NCBI GenBank assembly: GCA_015064685.1
Contig: SVRT01000003.1
Span: forward strand, 81,314-145,313
DNA: 64,000 bases
Source of the DNA: Oscillospiraceae bacterium
Lineage (GTDB): Bacteria > Bacillota > Clostridia > Oscillospirales > CAG-272
Reading direction: 5' to 3'
This document shows positions 9,174 to 17,110 of the stretch, in pieces. The translations under genes and the position numbers were made by a program. Numbering within the stretch: position 1 is the stretch's first letter; every line of letters begins with the position of its first letter. The notes under the pieces are model-generated. The model did no database searches and was not told the origin of the DNA. It worked only from the letters and a program-made list of their open reading frames with translations.

Positions 9174-10532
9174 ATGTGCAAAACAAACAACTTTAAAAAA
9201 ATAATTCTGATACTCCTGACCGCTTTGATGTGTCTTTCTCACGTGTCCTGCCTTGAGCAGGAATCGGCAAAGACGGGGACGGAGGATTCGGACTTGGAAG
9301 AAAGCAGGAATTGTGAAGATTCGTCCGACAAGGGCGAGACGAACTTTGAAGAAAGCGCGAAGGAGACGGATACCGAAGCTTTAGCTGAAACAAATCCCGT
9401 GACCGAGGCTGAGACCGAGAATGAGCAGACGGAGACAGTCAATGAGGATGATCTCTATCTGGAAATAGAATGCGTTTCACCAAAAGAGTATAAGAAACAG
9501 CAGTTTTTCTTTTCGAATGACGGATTTTACGTTAACACGACAATTCCAAATGACTGGACATTTTCAAAGGTCTCCTCTGACGTTTTCAATGTGATACGAA
9601 ATGGAAAACCAATCGGTACTGCAACAAAAAATGACGGAGCAGACGAGCAATGGAGCGCGGTGAAAAGGAGCGAGACAGGCGGCTCAAGCATGAAGACTGT
9701 CGTATACGTTGAGAAACGCGGTACGGGAGATAGTCTTTCGTTCAGATACAGAATAACGTACGCTAAGCGTACAGAGCCCGAAGATATACTGTTTTCCTTG
9801 TGTATCAGCTATGCGGAGATATCTGCAGGGACCAAGCTTAACCTATGCAGCACCTCGCTGTCGAATCGATTTGAATCTGATCCCGGGATCGGAATTTTGA
9901 AGAGCGAAAGAGCCCAAAAGTCAATACTGATAATCGGAAACAGCTTTGTTAACAGCTCGGCAATAGGTGCGACTCTCAGACAGATGTGCCAGGCGGGAGC
10001 AAAAAACACGGAGATAACCGCTATCTCGCGCGGATACGCTCACGTATCCACCTACACCTCGGACGAATATTTCATGAACGAGGTGAGAAGCGGTATATAC
10101 GGAATAATCTTCGTTTGCGGATTTTATTCAAATGACGAATCGGCAAGCCTTTTTGAGCTCGAGCGGGCATGCAAGAGCGTGGGGACACAGCTTGTTATCT
10201 TTCCTGCACATAACGAGCCAAGAGGATGCATAGATTTGGCGGTCAGCGAGCATAAGGATCTTGTCCTGCTTGACTGGAAGCAGGAGATCGACACACTGAT
10301 AAAATACGGTGTTGATAAATGGGATATGTGCATAGATGACGTACATCTTCACAGTACACCTCTTGCGGGATTTGTGGGAGCGCATATGATCTATCGCGCG
10401 GTGTTTGGTGAATTGCCCCCGAGGGCAGAGCTTACCGCAATACCTACGTCAACTGTGATACAGAAGCTTGGAAAATACTGTAATACCGGATCGATCTCCT
10501 ATATGGAAGACGGTGCGGTCGAATTCAAATAA
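9174..10532 (+). CDS. Exported SGNH/GDSL-like protein with acidic linker
   Basis: 452 residues. The N-terminus KKIILILLTALMCLSHVSC is a signal peptide with a possible lipobox cysteine, although the -3 residue (H) is unusual. Residues about 25-95 are a very acidic, Thr/Glu/Ser-rich linker, then a beta-rich middle domain. The C-terminal half resembles an SGNH hydrolase: IIGNSF near residue 256 (block I with the Ser), GIIFVCGFYSND in the central sheet, and DDVHLHSTPLAG near 390 (Asp-x-x-His block V). It could act as a surface esterase or deacetylase on glycans; the substrate is not evident. The ribosome site is weak, so expression may depend on the upstream aminopeptidase gene. Confidence 0.65.
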   Translation: MCKTNNFKKIILILLTALMCLSHVSCLEQESAKTGTEDSDLEESRNCEDSSDKGETNFEESAKETDTEALAETNPVTEAETENEQTETVNEDDLYLEIECVSPKEYKKQQFFFSNDGFYVNTTIPNDWTFSKVSSDVFNVIRNGKPIGTATKNDGADEQWSAVKRSETGGSSMKTVVYVEKRGTGDSLSFRYRITYAKRTEPEDILFSLCISYAEISAGTKLNLCSTSLSNRFESDPGIGILKSERAQKSILIIGNSFVNSSAIGATLRQMCQAGAKNTEITAISRGYAHVSTYTSDEYFMNEVRSGIYGIIFVCGFYSNDESASLFELERACKSVGTQLVIFPAHNEPRGCIDLAVSEHKDLVLLDWKQEIDTLIKYGVDKWDMCIDDVHLHSTPLAGFVGAHMIYRAVFGELPPRAELTAIPTSTVIQKLGKYCNTGSISYMEDGAVEFK

Positions 10533-10533
10533 A

Positions 10534-10565
10534 AAATACGGACAGAATTTTCTGTCCGTATTTTT
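10534..10565. terminator. Bidirectional terminator
   Basis: AAATACGGACAGA pairs with TCTGTCCGTATTT around a 4-base loop with A and T tracts on both sides. It separates the SGNH gene from the convergent azlD gene, whose stop codon lies in the hairpin's T tract. Confidence 0.88.
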
Positions 10566-10875
10566 ATATGAGCAACAGAATAAGCTCGGTCATAAGCGCG
10601 ATAACGCAAGAGATGATTGCAACGAGAGTTAGTCCCTTACCCCTGTAAGCGAAGAATCCGCCGACAAGGAGTCCAGCCACACTTGACATGATATTTCCCG
10701 TCGCAAATAATGCCGCGGGGAGGGTCATTGCAGACAGAACCGCAAAGGGAATATAGTGTAAAAACGAGCTTACGTAAACGTTAGTGATCTTCTTTTGCAT
10801 AAGCGCAAAGGGGATCACGCGGATGAGGTAGGTCGAGCCTGCCAATATTGCGAGATAGATCCAGAAATCAGTCAT
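10564..10875 (-). CDS. azlD: AzlD family branched-chain amino acid transport subunit
   Basis: 103 residues, nearly all hydrophobic, with about four membrane segments; YLIRVIPFALMQKK near the start is the AzlD signature. AzlD is the small partner of AzlC; together they export branched-chain amino acids or analogues. Its start lies inside the end of azlC (8-base overlap), so translation is coupled. The C-terminus ends in the flanking terminator. Length and gene order are normal for the family. Confidence 0.92.
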   Translation of the reverse strand: MTDFWIYLAILAGSTYLIRVIPFALMQKKITNVYVSSFLHYIPFAVLSAMTLPAALFATGNIMSSVAGLLVGGFFAYRGKGLTLVAIISCVIALMTELILLLI

Positions 10876-11578
10876 TTTCGGCTACCTCCTCACTGTTTTT
10901 AAGAGGAAAGAGCAGAGCGCCGAGCATCGCCGCCGCGACAGCGGATATGCTTATCGAGATTCCGGAGGGAATATCTCTGAGATATGGCACGTAGTAGAAT
11001 ATACAATGAATTATTGCGGCAATGGCGACTACCGCAAGAACAGGTCTCGATGCCTTTGCGGGAGGGAGGATTATCGCTAAGAACATTCCGTATATAGCGA
11101 GGCAAAGCGAGCCCATGACGATAGGCGGGAGCACGTTTCCGACGAGCGAGCCTGCAAGCGTTCCGAGAGTCCATCCGACCCACGGAGCTACCGAAAGTCC
11201 GCAGAAAAAGCGCACGCTTACCGTCTTTTCCGCAGAAGCGACCGCAAAAATCTCATCGGTCATAAAGAATCCGAGTATCCAGCGCCATATTCCCCTGAAT
11301 GATTTTGAGGTTTTTTGGGAGAGAGACATCGACATAAACGCATAACGCAGATTTATCGTAGCCTGGGAGACCAGCATTGCCGCATACTGTCCCGGAACTG
11401 CCATAGTGCCGATTGCGGAGAGCTGACCTGCCGAGGTAACCGTTGTCATTGAGATAATGACCGCCTGCCACCAGGTAAGTCCGGAGGCTATTGCCATAAT
11501 TCCGAATGTGAAGGATACCGAGAGGTATCCAAGTCCTATGGGGATGCCTGCGCGCAATCCCCGAGTGAAAGCTTTCAT
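10868..11578 (-). CDS. azlC: AzlC family ABC-independent amino acid exporter, large subunit
   Basis: 236 residues with multiple membrane helices. The start AFTRGLRAGIPIGLGYLSVSFTFGIMA and the motif QLSAIGTMAVPGQYAAMLVSQATINLRYAFMS are diagnostic of AzlC (PF03591). It forms the branched-chain amino acid exporter with AzlD. The pair has its own promoter (11620-11648) and no adjacent Lrp-type regulator, unlike azlB-azlCD of Bacillus. Which amino acid it carries is not shown by the sequence. Confidence 0.93.
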   Translation of the reverse strand: MKAFTRGLRAGIPIGLGYLSVSFTFGIMAIASGLTWWQAVIISMTTVTSAGQLSAIGTMAVPGQYAAMLVSQATINLRYAFMSMSLSQKTSKSFRGIWRWILGFFMTDEIFAVASAEKTVSVRFFCGLSVAPWVGWTLGTLAGSLVGNVLPPIVMGSLCLAIYGMFLAIILPPAKASRPVLAVVAIAAIIHCIFYYVPYLRDIPSGISISISAVAAAMLGALLFPLKNSEEVAEND

Positions 11579-11619
11579 TTATTGTTTCCGTCCGTTCGAC
11601 TTTAGGTTTTGACTTGTGT

Positions 11620-11648
11620 ATTATAGCACATTAACTGAGCATTTTCAA
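11620..11648 (-). promoter_or_regulatory. Probable promoter of azlCD
   Basis: Minus strand TTGAAA (11643-11648), 17 bases, TATAAT (11620-11625). Confidence 0.75.
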
Positions 11649-11661
11649 TAGGTAATAACTC

Positions 11662-11696
11662 AAAAAAGCCATCCCGCAGAGCGGAATGACTTTTTT
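11662..11696. terminator. Terminator after the GH63-like gene
   Basis: A stem of GCCATCCCGC against GCGGAATGAC (two mismatches) around AGA, flanked by AAAAAA and TTTTTT, so it can work in both directions. It lies just past the stop of the minus-strand gene at 11706. Confidence 0.78.
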
Positions 11697-11705
11697 ATTC
11701 TGAAT

Positions 11706-12959
11706 TTAGAATTCCTCTACCGGAACGTGTCCTTCGAGATAAGCGATCATATTATTGACGAGAAGATTCCAGGACTGGAAGCCTTGACCGTTGATGCCCT
11801 CACCTGTGTCGCAGTGATAATATTCGTGCATCTCACCGCACGCCTCGATGTCTTTACCGTAAACGGTTATGAGAGTTTCTGCAAGAGCTTTTGCCTCGTC
11901 CTCATATCCGTAGTTCACAAGACCGCGGAAGCATAGGTAGTTTGCAACTCCCCACATAGGACCGAGCCAGCAGGAGGGATTGCTTGAGGGCCAGTTGACG
12001 AACATCTTTTCAAGCTTTGAAAGGGAACGGATGCCGTATTCACCGAAGAAGGTGTTGGGATTGAGCATATTTTCTTCAATTACCCTGCGAGCGCGCTCGG
12101 GAGTAGCGATACCTGCCCAAAGAGCCATAAAGCCCGACCATGAGTCGATTCGCATAATAAGGCAATCCCAATGGCGCGGCTTTCCTCTATGGAGGAAAAC
12201 GTCGGGGTTTCTATCGCGAAGATTTACGTCTGCGCTATAATACATTCCGCACTTTTCGTCGTAAAGATGCTCGTTGATGGCATCCTTCAGCTCTGCCGCT
12301 TCAAGGTCGTAGAAGTTTGACTTTTCCTCGTCTCCGACAAGGTCGAAAATATACGCCATTGCACGAAGCTCCTTATACATAAGTACGTTCAGATAGATCG
12401 AAGCGGTGCTTGAATCGGGGCGGAAGAACATGCAAGGGTCGTTATCAACGCCGATTGCGGTGTCGTCAAGGAATACGTAAAGACCCGTGGGGGCGTGCTT
12501 GCTCGTGCGTCTGTACCAATCTATAAAGCGTTCAAGTATATCGAGCTTATCCGAGACCCAGGAGACGTCTCCGTTCATCTGCTGAAGGATGAAGGCAAGA
12601 TGCTGGGCAAGACAGGGCTTGTGCGCGTTTTTTCCCTCCTTGAGGAAGGTGACCTCGTGGTTTCCGTCAACGAGTATCGGGATAGAGCCATCCTCGTCCG
12701 CGTGCTCAAGGAAATTGAGAATACAGCCCTTTTCGCACTCGAGATATTCTGCCTCTCCCTTGCCGCCATTGTCAAGAAGAACCTGTCTTATCGCAATGTC
12801 GGTAAGCCAGGAATCCCAATCCCAAAGCTGATATGGATATATCGCACCCGGAACGATAAAGGGGTGACTTAAAAGCTTCATAGGTGTGCGCATAAGCTTA
12901 AGGTAAGAGTCCTTGGAATAGTCCTTTACAAGCTGGGCATATTTTTGAACATCTGTCAT
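11706..12959 (-). CDS. GH63/trehalase-like (alpha/alpha)6-barrel glycoside hydrolase
   Basis: 417 residues. YQLWDWDSWLTDIAIRQ near the start is the substrate-pocket motif seen in GH63, GH37 and mannosylglycerate-hydrolase-like enzymes. Further motifs are GLYVFLDDTAIGVDND, the HWDCLIMRIDSWSGFMALWAG repeat, GPMWGVANYL, and CGEMHEYYHCDTGEG followed by GQGFQSWN near the C-terminus. These fit an inverting enzyme that removes alpha-linked glucose or mannose with an Asp acid and a Glu base. No signal peptide is seen, so it works in the cytoplasm, presumably on an imported oligosaccharide. It is a single-gene unit with its own promoter and terminator. The exact substrate is open. Confidence 0.8.
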   Translation of the reverse strand: MTDVQKYAQLVKDYSKDSYLKLMRTPMKLLSHPFIVPGAIYPYQLWDWDSWLTDIAIRQVLLDNGGKGEAEYLECEKGCILNFLEHADEDGSIPILVDGNHEVTFLKEGKNAHKPCLAQHLAFILQQMNGDVSWVSDKLDILERFIDWYRRTSKHAPTGLYVFLDDTAIGVDNDPCMFFRPDSSTASIYLNVLMYKELRAMAYIFDLVGDEEKSNFYDLEAAELKDAINEHLYDEKCGMYYSADVNLRDRNPDVFLHRGKPRHWDCLIMRIDSWSGFMALWAGIATPERARRVIEENMLNPNTFFGEYGIRSLSKLEKMFVNWPSSNPSCWLGPMWGVANYLCFRGLVNYGYEDEAKALAETLITVYGKDIEACGEMHEYYHCDTGEGINGQGFQSWNLLVNNMIAYLEGHVPVEEF

Positions 12960-12992
12960 TTTTCATTCTCCTTCAGGATCGTTGTTGATTTC

Positions 12993-13021
12993 ATTATACA
13001 CTGAAGAGAAGCGTTTTGCAA
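12993..13021 (-). promoter_or_regulatory. Probable promoter of the GH63-like gene
   Basis: Minus strand TTGCAA (13016-13021), 17 bases, TATAAT (12993-12998). Confidence 0.7.
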
Positions 13022-13107
13022 GAAAAAAGCGACAAAAGATAAAATTATTTTTTTATAAATTCGTTAATCTTTTGCGCAGAATCAGGTTGCAAATGCGGCT
13101 TTTTAGA

Positions 13108-13146
13108 TAAAAAGCCCCGAAAGAATCAAATCTGAGTCTTTCGGGG
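13108..13146 (-). terminator. Terminator of the dehydrogenase/metallo-hydrolase operon
   Basis: CCCCGAAAGA (13115-13124) pairs perfectly with TCTTTCGGGG (13137-13146); on the minus strand a TTTTTA tract follows. Confidence 0.85.
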
Positions 13147-13153
13147 GATAAAT

Positions 13154-13942
13154 TTATTGCGGTGTGGGGTCGTTTCTTTCGAGGTCGTCGATTATGCTTT
13201 CAACAAACTGAAGGAAACTGGGCCATTCGTTTTTGTCACGGAGGTCGCGCTCTCCGTTAAATATTCTTAGCATTTTTCCCTTGGTGTCGGTGGTTTCGGG
13301 GTGATTTCCCAGCACAATATCTGCCTTTTCGCCAGAAAGACGGTCGAGCGATTTTCTGAATTTCTTCCTGCAATCAAATGACAGACCGTACTTGTTCAAA
13401 AAGTCAGAGCGCAAGCTGTTCGTGCCTATCCCGCCGTGCATTGCGGCAACAGTTCCGTCAGTTAAGGTGATTAAAAAGGACATTACGCCTTCCGTGTGAC
13501 CTGGCGTGTGGACGCATCTTATCCTTGTGTTACCAAAGTCAAATACGTCTCCATCCTCTAAAAGCACGTCGCAAGAGAAGGGCGGTATGCGCTCAAGACC
13601 AAGCTCCTTTGCCCAGGAAAGATCGAGATTGCCGTTTACTATCTCGTTATCTATGCGGCTGATATATGTTTTTGCACTTGAAATGCGGGTGAATTCCCGT
13701 GTGTTGCCAAAATGATCGATATGACCGTGGGAGTGAAAAATCGCAACAAGATTTTCGGGGTCGAATCCCAATTGCTTAATATTGGATAGGATGATATCAC
13801 GCATATCGGGGTATCCTGTGTCGATCATAACAAGTCCGAGCGAGGTGTCGAACAAGTGGACGGACACCTTTTCGTTGCCGACAAAATAGAGATTTGCGTG
13901 CATTTTGAAGGGCTGAAGTCTTATTTCGCTCAAGATTTCCAT
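13154..13942 (-). CDS. Metallo-beta-lactamase-fold hydrolase
   Basis: 262 residues, cytoplasmic. The metal-binding HSHGHIDHFG motif gives H72, H74, D76 and H77, and later HTPGHTEG supplies the next His, with GNHPETTD at the C-terminal ligand position. This is the glyoxalase II-like branch of the superfamily, which hydrolyses thioesters, lactones or phosphodiesters; nothing singles out one substrate. The gene follows the dehydrogenase gene after only 15 bases, with GAGGTGG as ribosome site, so it is the second gene of that operon and may hydrolyse an upstream or downstream metabolite of the same hydroxy acid. Confidence 0.88.
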   Translation of the reverse strand: MEILSEIRLQPFKMHANLYFVGNEKVSVHLFDTSLGLVMIDTGYPDMRDIILSNIKQLGFDPENLVAIFHSHGHIDHFGNTREFTRISSAKTYISRIDNEIVNGNLDLSWAKELGLERIPPFSCDVLLEDGDVFDFGNTRIRCVHTPGHTEGVMSFLITLTDGTVAAMHGGIGTNSLRSDFLNKYGLSFDCRKKFRKSLDRLSGEKADIVLGNHPETTDTKGKMLRIFNGERDLRDKNEWPSFLQFVESIIDDLERNDPTPQ

Positions 13943-13957
13943 AGCACCACCTCGGCT

Positions 13958-15031
13958 TTATGCCTTGTATTTGTTGAGCTTTTCGACAATGGCATCGCCA
14001 ACGTCGGCTGTGGAGGAGCATCCGCCGAGATCCGTTGTCAAGGTCTTTTTTTCGCAGAGAAGCTCCTCGATACAGTCAATAAGCCTCTTGCCCCAATCCC
14101 CGTGACCGAAGAAGTCGAGCATTTGTGACGCTGACCAGACTGTTGCCAAAGGATTTGCAATGCCCTTTCCAGCAATGTCGGGAGCGGAGCCGTGTATAGG
14201 CTCGAACATAGAAGGAAAGCTCCTTTCGGGGTTGAGATTTGCTCCCGCGGCAAGGCCCATTCCGCCTGCTATTGCGGCGCCAAGATCAGTCAGTATATCT
14301 CCAAAAAGGTTTGACGTGACGACGATCTCAAATCTTGCGGGATCCTTTACCATAAACATACTTGCCGCGTCGACAAGATACGAGTACGTCTTCACCTCGG
14401 GGTAATCGCGTCCGACCTCCTCGAATATCTGATCCCAGAATACCATAGAATAGTTGAGCGCGTTTGCCTTGCTTATGCTGGTGAGCGTTTTATTCTGGGA
14501 GCGTGCAAGCTCGTATGCATATCGGATGACTCTTTCGCAGCCCTTTCGTGAAAATACTCCGTTTTGAATAACTACCTCGTTGGGAGAGTTTTTGTATAGC
14601 CATGCGCCGCTTCCTGCGTATTCTCCCTCGCTGTTTTCTCTGATGAATATCATATCGACGTTATCGGGTGTTGCATCCGCGACGGGAGTGGGTGCGCCCT
14701 TCAAAAGCTTTACGGGGCGGAGGTTTATATACTGATCGAATGATTTTCTGATGGCTAAAAGAAGTCCCCAGAGTGAGATATGATCGGGGACCCCGGGCGC
14801 ACCTACTGCGCCAAGAAATACAGCATCAAATTTTTTTAGCTGTTCGATTCCGTCGTCGTCCATCATTTTTCCTGTTTTTTTGTAAAAATCACAACCCCAG
14901 GGGAAGTATGTAAAGTCGAAATCAAAGCTCTTGTCAAGCTTTGATACTGCTTTCAGCACTTTAACTCCCTCGTCAATGACCTCGGGACCGATTCCGTCTC
15001 CGGCAATGACTGCTATTTTATAAGTTTCCAT
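13958..15031 (-). CDS. Isocitrate/isopropylmalate-type dehydrogenase (D-malate or tartrate dehydrogenase-like)
   Basis: 357 residues of the beta-decarboxylating dehydrogenase family. Seen are GDGIGPEV near the start, the substrate loop GLLLAIRKSFDQYINLRP, FIRENSEGEYAG, the catalytic region SKANALNYSMVFWD with the Lys, the metal Asp residues in NLFGDILTDLGAAIAGGMG, and the NAD site FEPIHGSAPDIAGKG. The LLLAIRKSFDQYINLRPVKLL loop matches DmlA/TtuC (D-malate, tartrate) rather than LeuB, and there is no leucine pathway nearby. It probably oxidises D-malate or tartrate to pyruvate or oxaloglycolate. A divergent LysR gene, as with dmlA-dmlR, supports this. Confidence 0.85.
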   Translation of the reverse strand: METYKIAVIAGDGIGPEVIDEGVKVLKAVSKLDKSFDFDFTYFPWGCDFYKKTGKMMDDDGIEQLKKFDAVFLGAVGAPGVPDHISLWGLLLAIRKSFDQYINLRPVKLLKGAPTPVADATPDNVDMIFIRENSEGEYAGSGAWLYKNSPNEVVIQNGVFSRKGCERVIRYAYELARSQNKTLTSISKANALNYSMVFWDQIFEEVGRDYPEVKTYSYLVDAASMFMVKDPARFEIVVTSNLFGDILTDLGAAIAGGMGLAAGANLNPERSFPSMFEPIHGSAPDIAGKGIANPLATVWSASQMLDFFGHGDWGKRLIDCIEELLCEKKTLTTDLGGCSSTADVGDAIVEKLNKYKA

Positions 15032-15065
15032 AGAATTTCCTTCCTTTTGTATTTCGATAAAAACA

Positions 15066-15094
15066 TTATATCACTTTATCTTGTATTTGTAAAA
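15066..15094 (-). promoter_or_regulatory. Promoter of the dehydrogenase operon
   Basis: Minus strand TTTACA (15089-15094), 17 bases, TATAAT (15066-15071), with TG-A before the -10 (extended -10). Confidence 0.8.
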
Positions 15095-15106
15095 TATATA
15101 TTTTAT
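15091..15106. promoter_or_regulatory. Candidate LysR operator: 16-bp perfect palindrome between divergent promoters
   Basis: TAAAATATATATTTTA is a perfect palindrome placed exactly between the two divergent -35 boxes (15089-15094 and 15107-15112). This is where a LysR regulator that controls both its own gene and the divergent operon is expected to bind. The sequence is all A/T, so symmetry could partly be chance. Confidence 0.5.
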
Positions 15107-15134
15107 TGACAAATATATAAAAAAGCTATATAAT
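15107..15134 (+). promoter_or_regulatory. Promoter of the LysR gene
   Basis: TTGACA (15107-15112), 16 bases, TATAAT (15129-15134), both hexamers perfect. Confidence 0.8.
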
Positions 15135-15150
15135 AGTAAGGGGTGATAGT

Positions 15151-16029
15151 GTGAATCTGATGCAGTTAAAATACTTTTTGGCGGTGTGCGAACACGGCAC
15201 GGTATCCGCCGCGGCGGAGGATCTTCATATTGCGCAGCCGTCCTTATCTATAGCAATAAAGGAGCTTGAGGGCGAGTTTGGAGTTTCGCTCTTTTGCAGG
15301 ACTCACAGAGGAATGCAGCTGACGGGTGAAGGAGAGCAATTTCTTGCTATGTGTGCGGATATAGTCGAGCGCACCGAGCGTACAGAAAGGATAATGAAGG
15401 AAATGGGACGAGAAAGAAAGAGCCTGCGGCTCGGTGTTCCGCCTATGATAGGATCGCTCGTTCTGCCTTTAATATACAAGGATTTTGTTCTGCAAAGCCC
15501 TGATCTTAGCGTTGAGATAATTGAATGCGGAGGCGAGAGCGCGGCAAAAATGCTGAGAGACGGTCTTATCGATATGGCGTTCGTATCTCACTCGGGTGAG
15601 CATGATGCTGATATGGAATCTGTCCGTCTTGACGAATTGGAGATCGTTTGCGGCGCATCGAGTGATAATCCCATTGTCAAAGAGGGACCCGTGTCACCGA
15701 GAATGCTCGGCGATGTGCCTTTGGTAATGTATAAGGACGGATTTTTCCAAAGCAGAAAAATAAAAAATTGGTTTGCGGGTGAGAACGTCGAGCCGTATAT
15801 TCTCGTAACGACCAATCAGCTCTCCACGATGACGAAGCTTGTTTCGAGTGGTACCGCCATTGGATTTATCTTCGATAAGCTCGTAAAAAACGAGGAAAAA
15901 ATAAAGTGCTTTTCGCTCGACCCGCCGATAACTCTGAGTGTCAGTCTCGTATGGCAGAAAAACAAGCCGTTATTTTCGGGAATGAAACGGCTTAAAAGCT
16001 TCGTTGAGCAAAATAGATTATTTGAATAA
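15151..16029 (+). CDS. LysR family transcriptional regulator
   Basis: 292 residues, standard LysR length. The winged-helix DNA-binding part is residues 1-60 (MQLKYFLAVCEHGTVSAAAEDLHIAQPSLS onward), followed by a LysR substrate-binding domain with GVPPMIGSLVLPLIYKDF. It starts with GTG at 15151, preceded by AAGGGGTG; an in-frame ATG three codons later is a less likely start. It is transcribed away from the dehydrogenase/metallo-hydrolase operon with only about 120 bases between, so it most likely controls that operon in response to a hydroxy acid such as malate or tartrate. Confidence 0.93.
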   Translation: MNLMQLKYFLAVCEHGTVSAAAEDLHIAQPSLSIAIKELEGEFGVSLFCRTHRGMQLTGEGEQFLAMCADIVERTERTERIMKEMGRERKSLRLGVPPMIGSLVLPLIYKDFVLQSPDLSVEIIECGGESAAKMLRDGLIDMAFVSHSGEHDADMESVRLDELEIVCGASSDNPIVKEGPVSPRMLGDVPLVMYKDGFFQSRKIKNWFAGENVEPYILVTTNQLSTMTKLVSSGTAIGFIFDKLVKNEEKIKCFSLDPPITLSVSLVWQKNKPLFSGMKRLKSFVEQNRLFE

Positions 16030-16034
16030 AAGCG

Positions 16035-16068
16035 TTAACCGCCCTCGGCGCATACCGAAGGCGGTTAA
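16035..16068. terminator. Bidirectional terminator between LysR and Idh-type gene
   Basis: TTAACCGCC pairs with GGCGGTTAA, extended by TCGG/CCGA, between two convergent genes; poly-T tracts are short on both sides. Confidence 0.7.
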
Positions 16069-16074
16069 ATTAAT

Positions 16075-17088
16075 TTATTCAGCTGTAAAGGGAAGGATCT
16101 CGCCGTTCATGTCAGAGCTCTTCTGGAGAGTGTTGACGAGTTTAATCGTGAGAGCGGAGCCCTCGGGAGGATTGTAGGTGTTCTCGATCTTACCTTCGAT
16201 CCAATCCATGAGATAGATAAGCTCGTCCTTCTGCGTGCTGTTGCTCTCAAGCTCAACATTGATGGGCTCTCCGCCTCTGGGGCAGACCTTAAGCTCGCCG
16301 CCAAGGTGATAGATGGTAGCCTTTTCAAGAGATATCTGCCAATATCTTTCAAAGGGAAGTCCCTCTCTCGACCAGTCACCGATACACATAACCGTAAAAC
16401 CGTCGTATATGAGTCTTGAATGTACTATATCCTTGCCGCTGTAAACGTCTGCGGTGTAGCAGGAAACGGCATCAGGCTCACCGAATGCGCAGCGCGCGAA
16501 ATCGATGTCATGAACGTGGAAATCCATGATAGCACCGTTTGAGCGGCTGTAGTCCATGTACCAGTTATCCCAGCCCCAATAGGGAGGAGCACTCTTTCTC
16601 TGAAAGAGGACAGACTTCGGCTTGCCGTATGTTCCCTCGTCGATGAGCTTTTTGATGTACTTTGAAGCGTTACCGAAACGAACGCTCTGACCGATCATAA
16701 GCTTTTTGTCCGCAGCCTTTGCCGCCTCGCACATCTTTACGCAATCCTCATATCTGAGGGACATGGGCTTTTCGCAAAGAACATGGTGACCTGTTTCAAG
16801 CGCATAAATAGCGACCTCTGCGTGGAGGAAGGTGGGAACGCAAACGATAACGATGTCGATATCCTCCTTTGCGAGCATCTCCTTGTAGTCGGTGTATCTC
16901 TTGACGCTTTCGGGAAGCTCGCACGCACCGATGCCGATGTTGATGGCAATAGCCTCGTCAAATACGTTTGGGCGGATGTCGCAAACGGCAACAAGCTCTG
17001 TCTTGCCTTCTTTTACAAGCTCAAACTGGGGATTTATATGGTTGGAATGAGCAATTCCGCCAAATCCTATAAATGCAACTCTGAACAT
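16075..17088 (-). CDS. Gfo/Idh/MocA family oxidoreductase
   Basis: 337 residues. The Rossmann motif GFGGIA (8-13), the conserved CEKPMSL with E106-K107-P108, and the C-terminal alpha/beta domain with DFHVHDIDFARCAFG are typical of inositol dehydrogenase/glucose-fructose oxidoreductase-like enzymes, which oxidise a hydroxyl group of a sugar or cyclitol with NAD(P). A putative catalytic His lies in DFHVHDID. It is the second gene behind the sugar isomerase/epimerase gene (22-base gap), a common pairing in cyclitol and rare-sugar catabolism. The substrate is not determined. Confidence 0.92.
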   Translation of the reverse strand: MFRVAFIGFGGIAHSNHINPQFELVKEGKTELVAVCDIRPNVFDEAIAINIGIGACELPESVKRYTDYKEMLAKEDIDIVIVCVPTFLHAEVAIYALETGHHVLCEKPMSLRYEDCVKMCEAAKAADKKLMIGQSVRFGNASKYIKKLIDEGTYGKPKSVLFQRKSAPPYWGWDNWYMDYSRSNGAIMDFHVHDIDFARCAFGEPDAVSCYTADVYSGKDIVHSRLIYDGFTVMCIGDWSREGLPFERYWQISLEKATIYHLGGELKVCPRGGEPINVELESNSTQKDELIYLMDWIEGKIENTYNPPEGSALTIKLVNTLQKSSDMNGEILPFTAE

Positions 17089-17110
17089 TTTAAATACCTC
17101 CGTGAATTAA

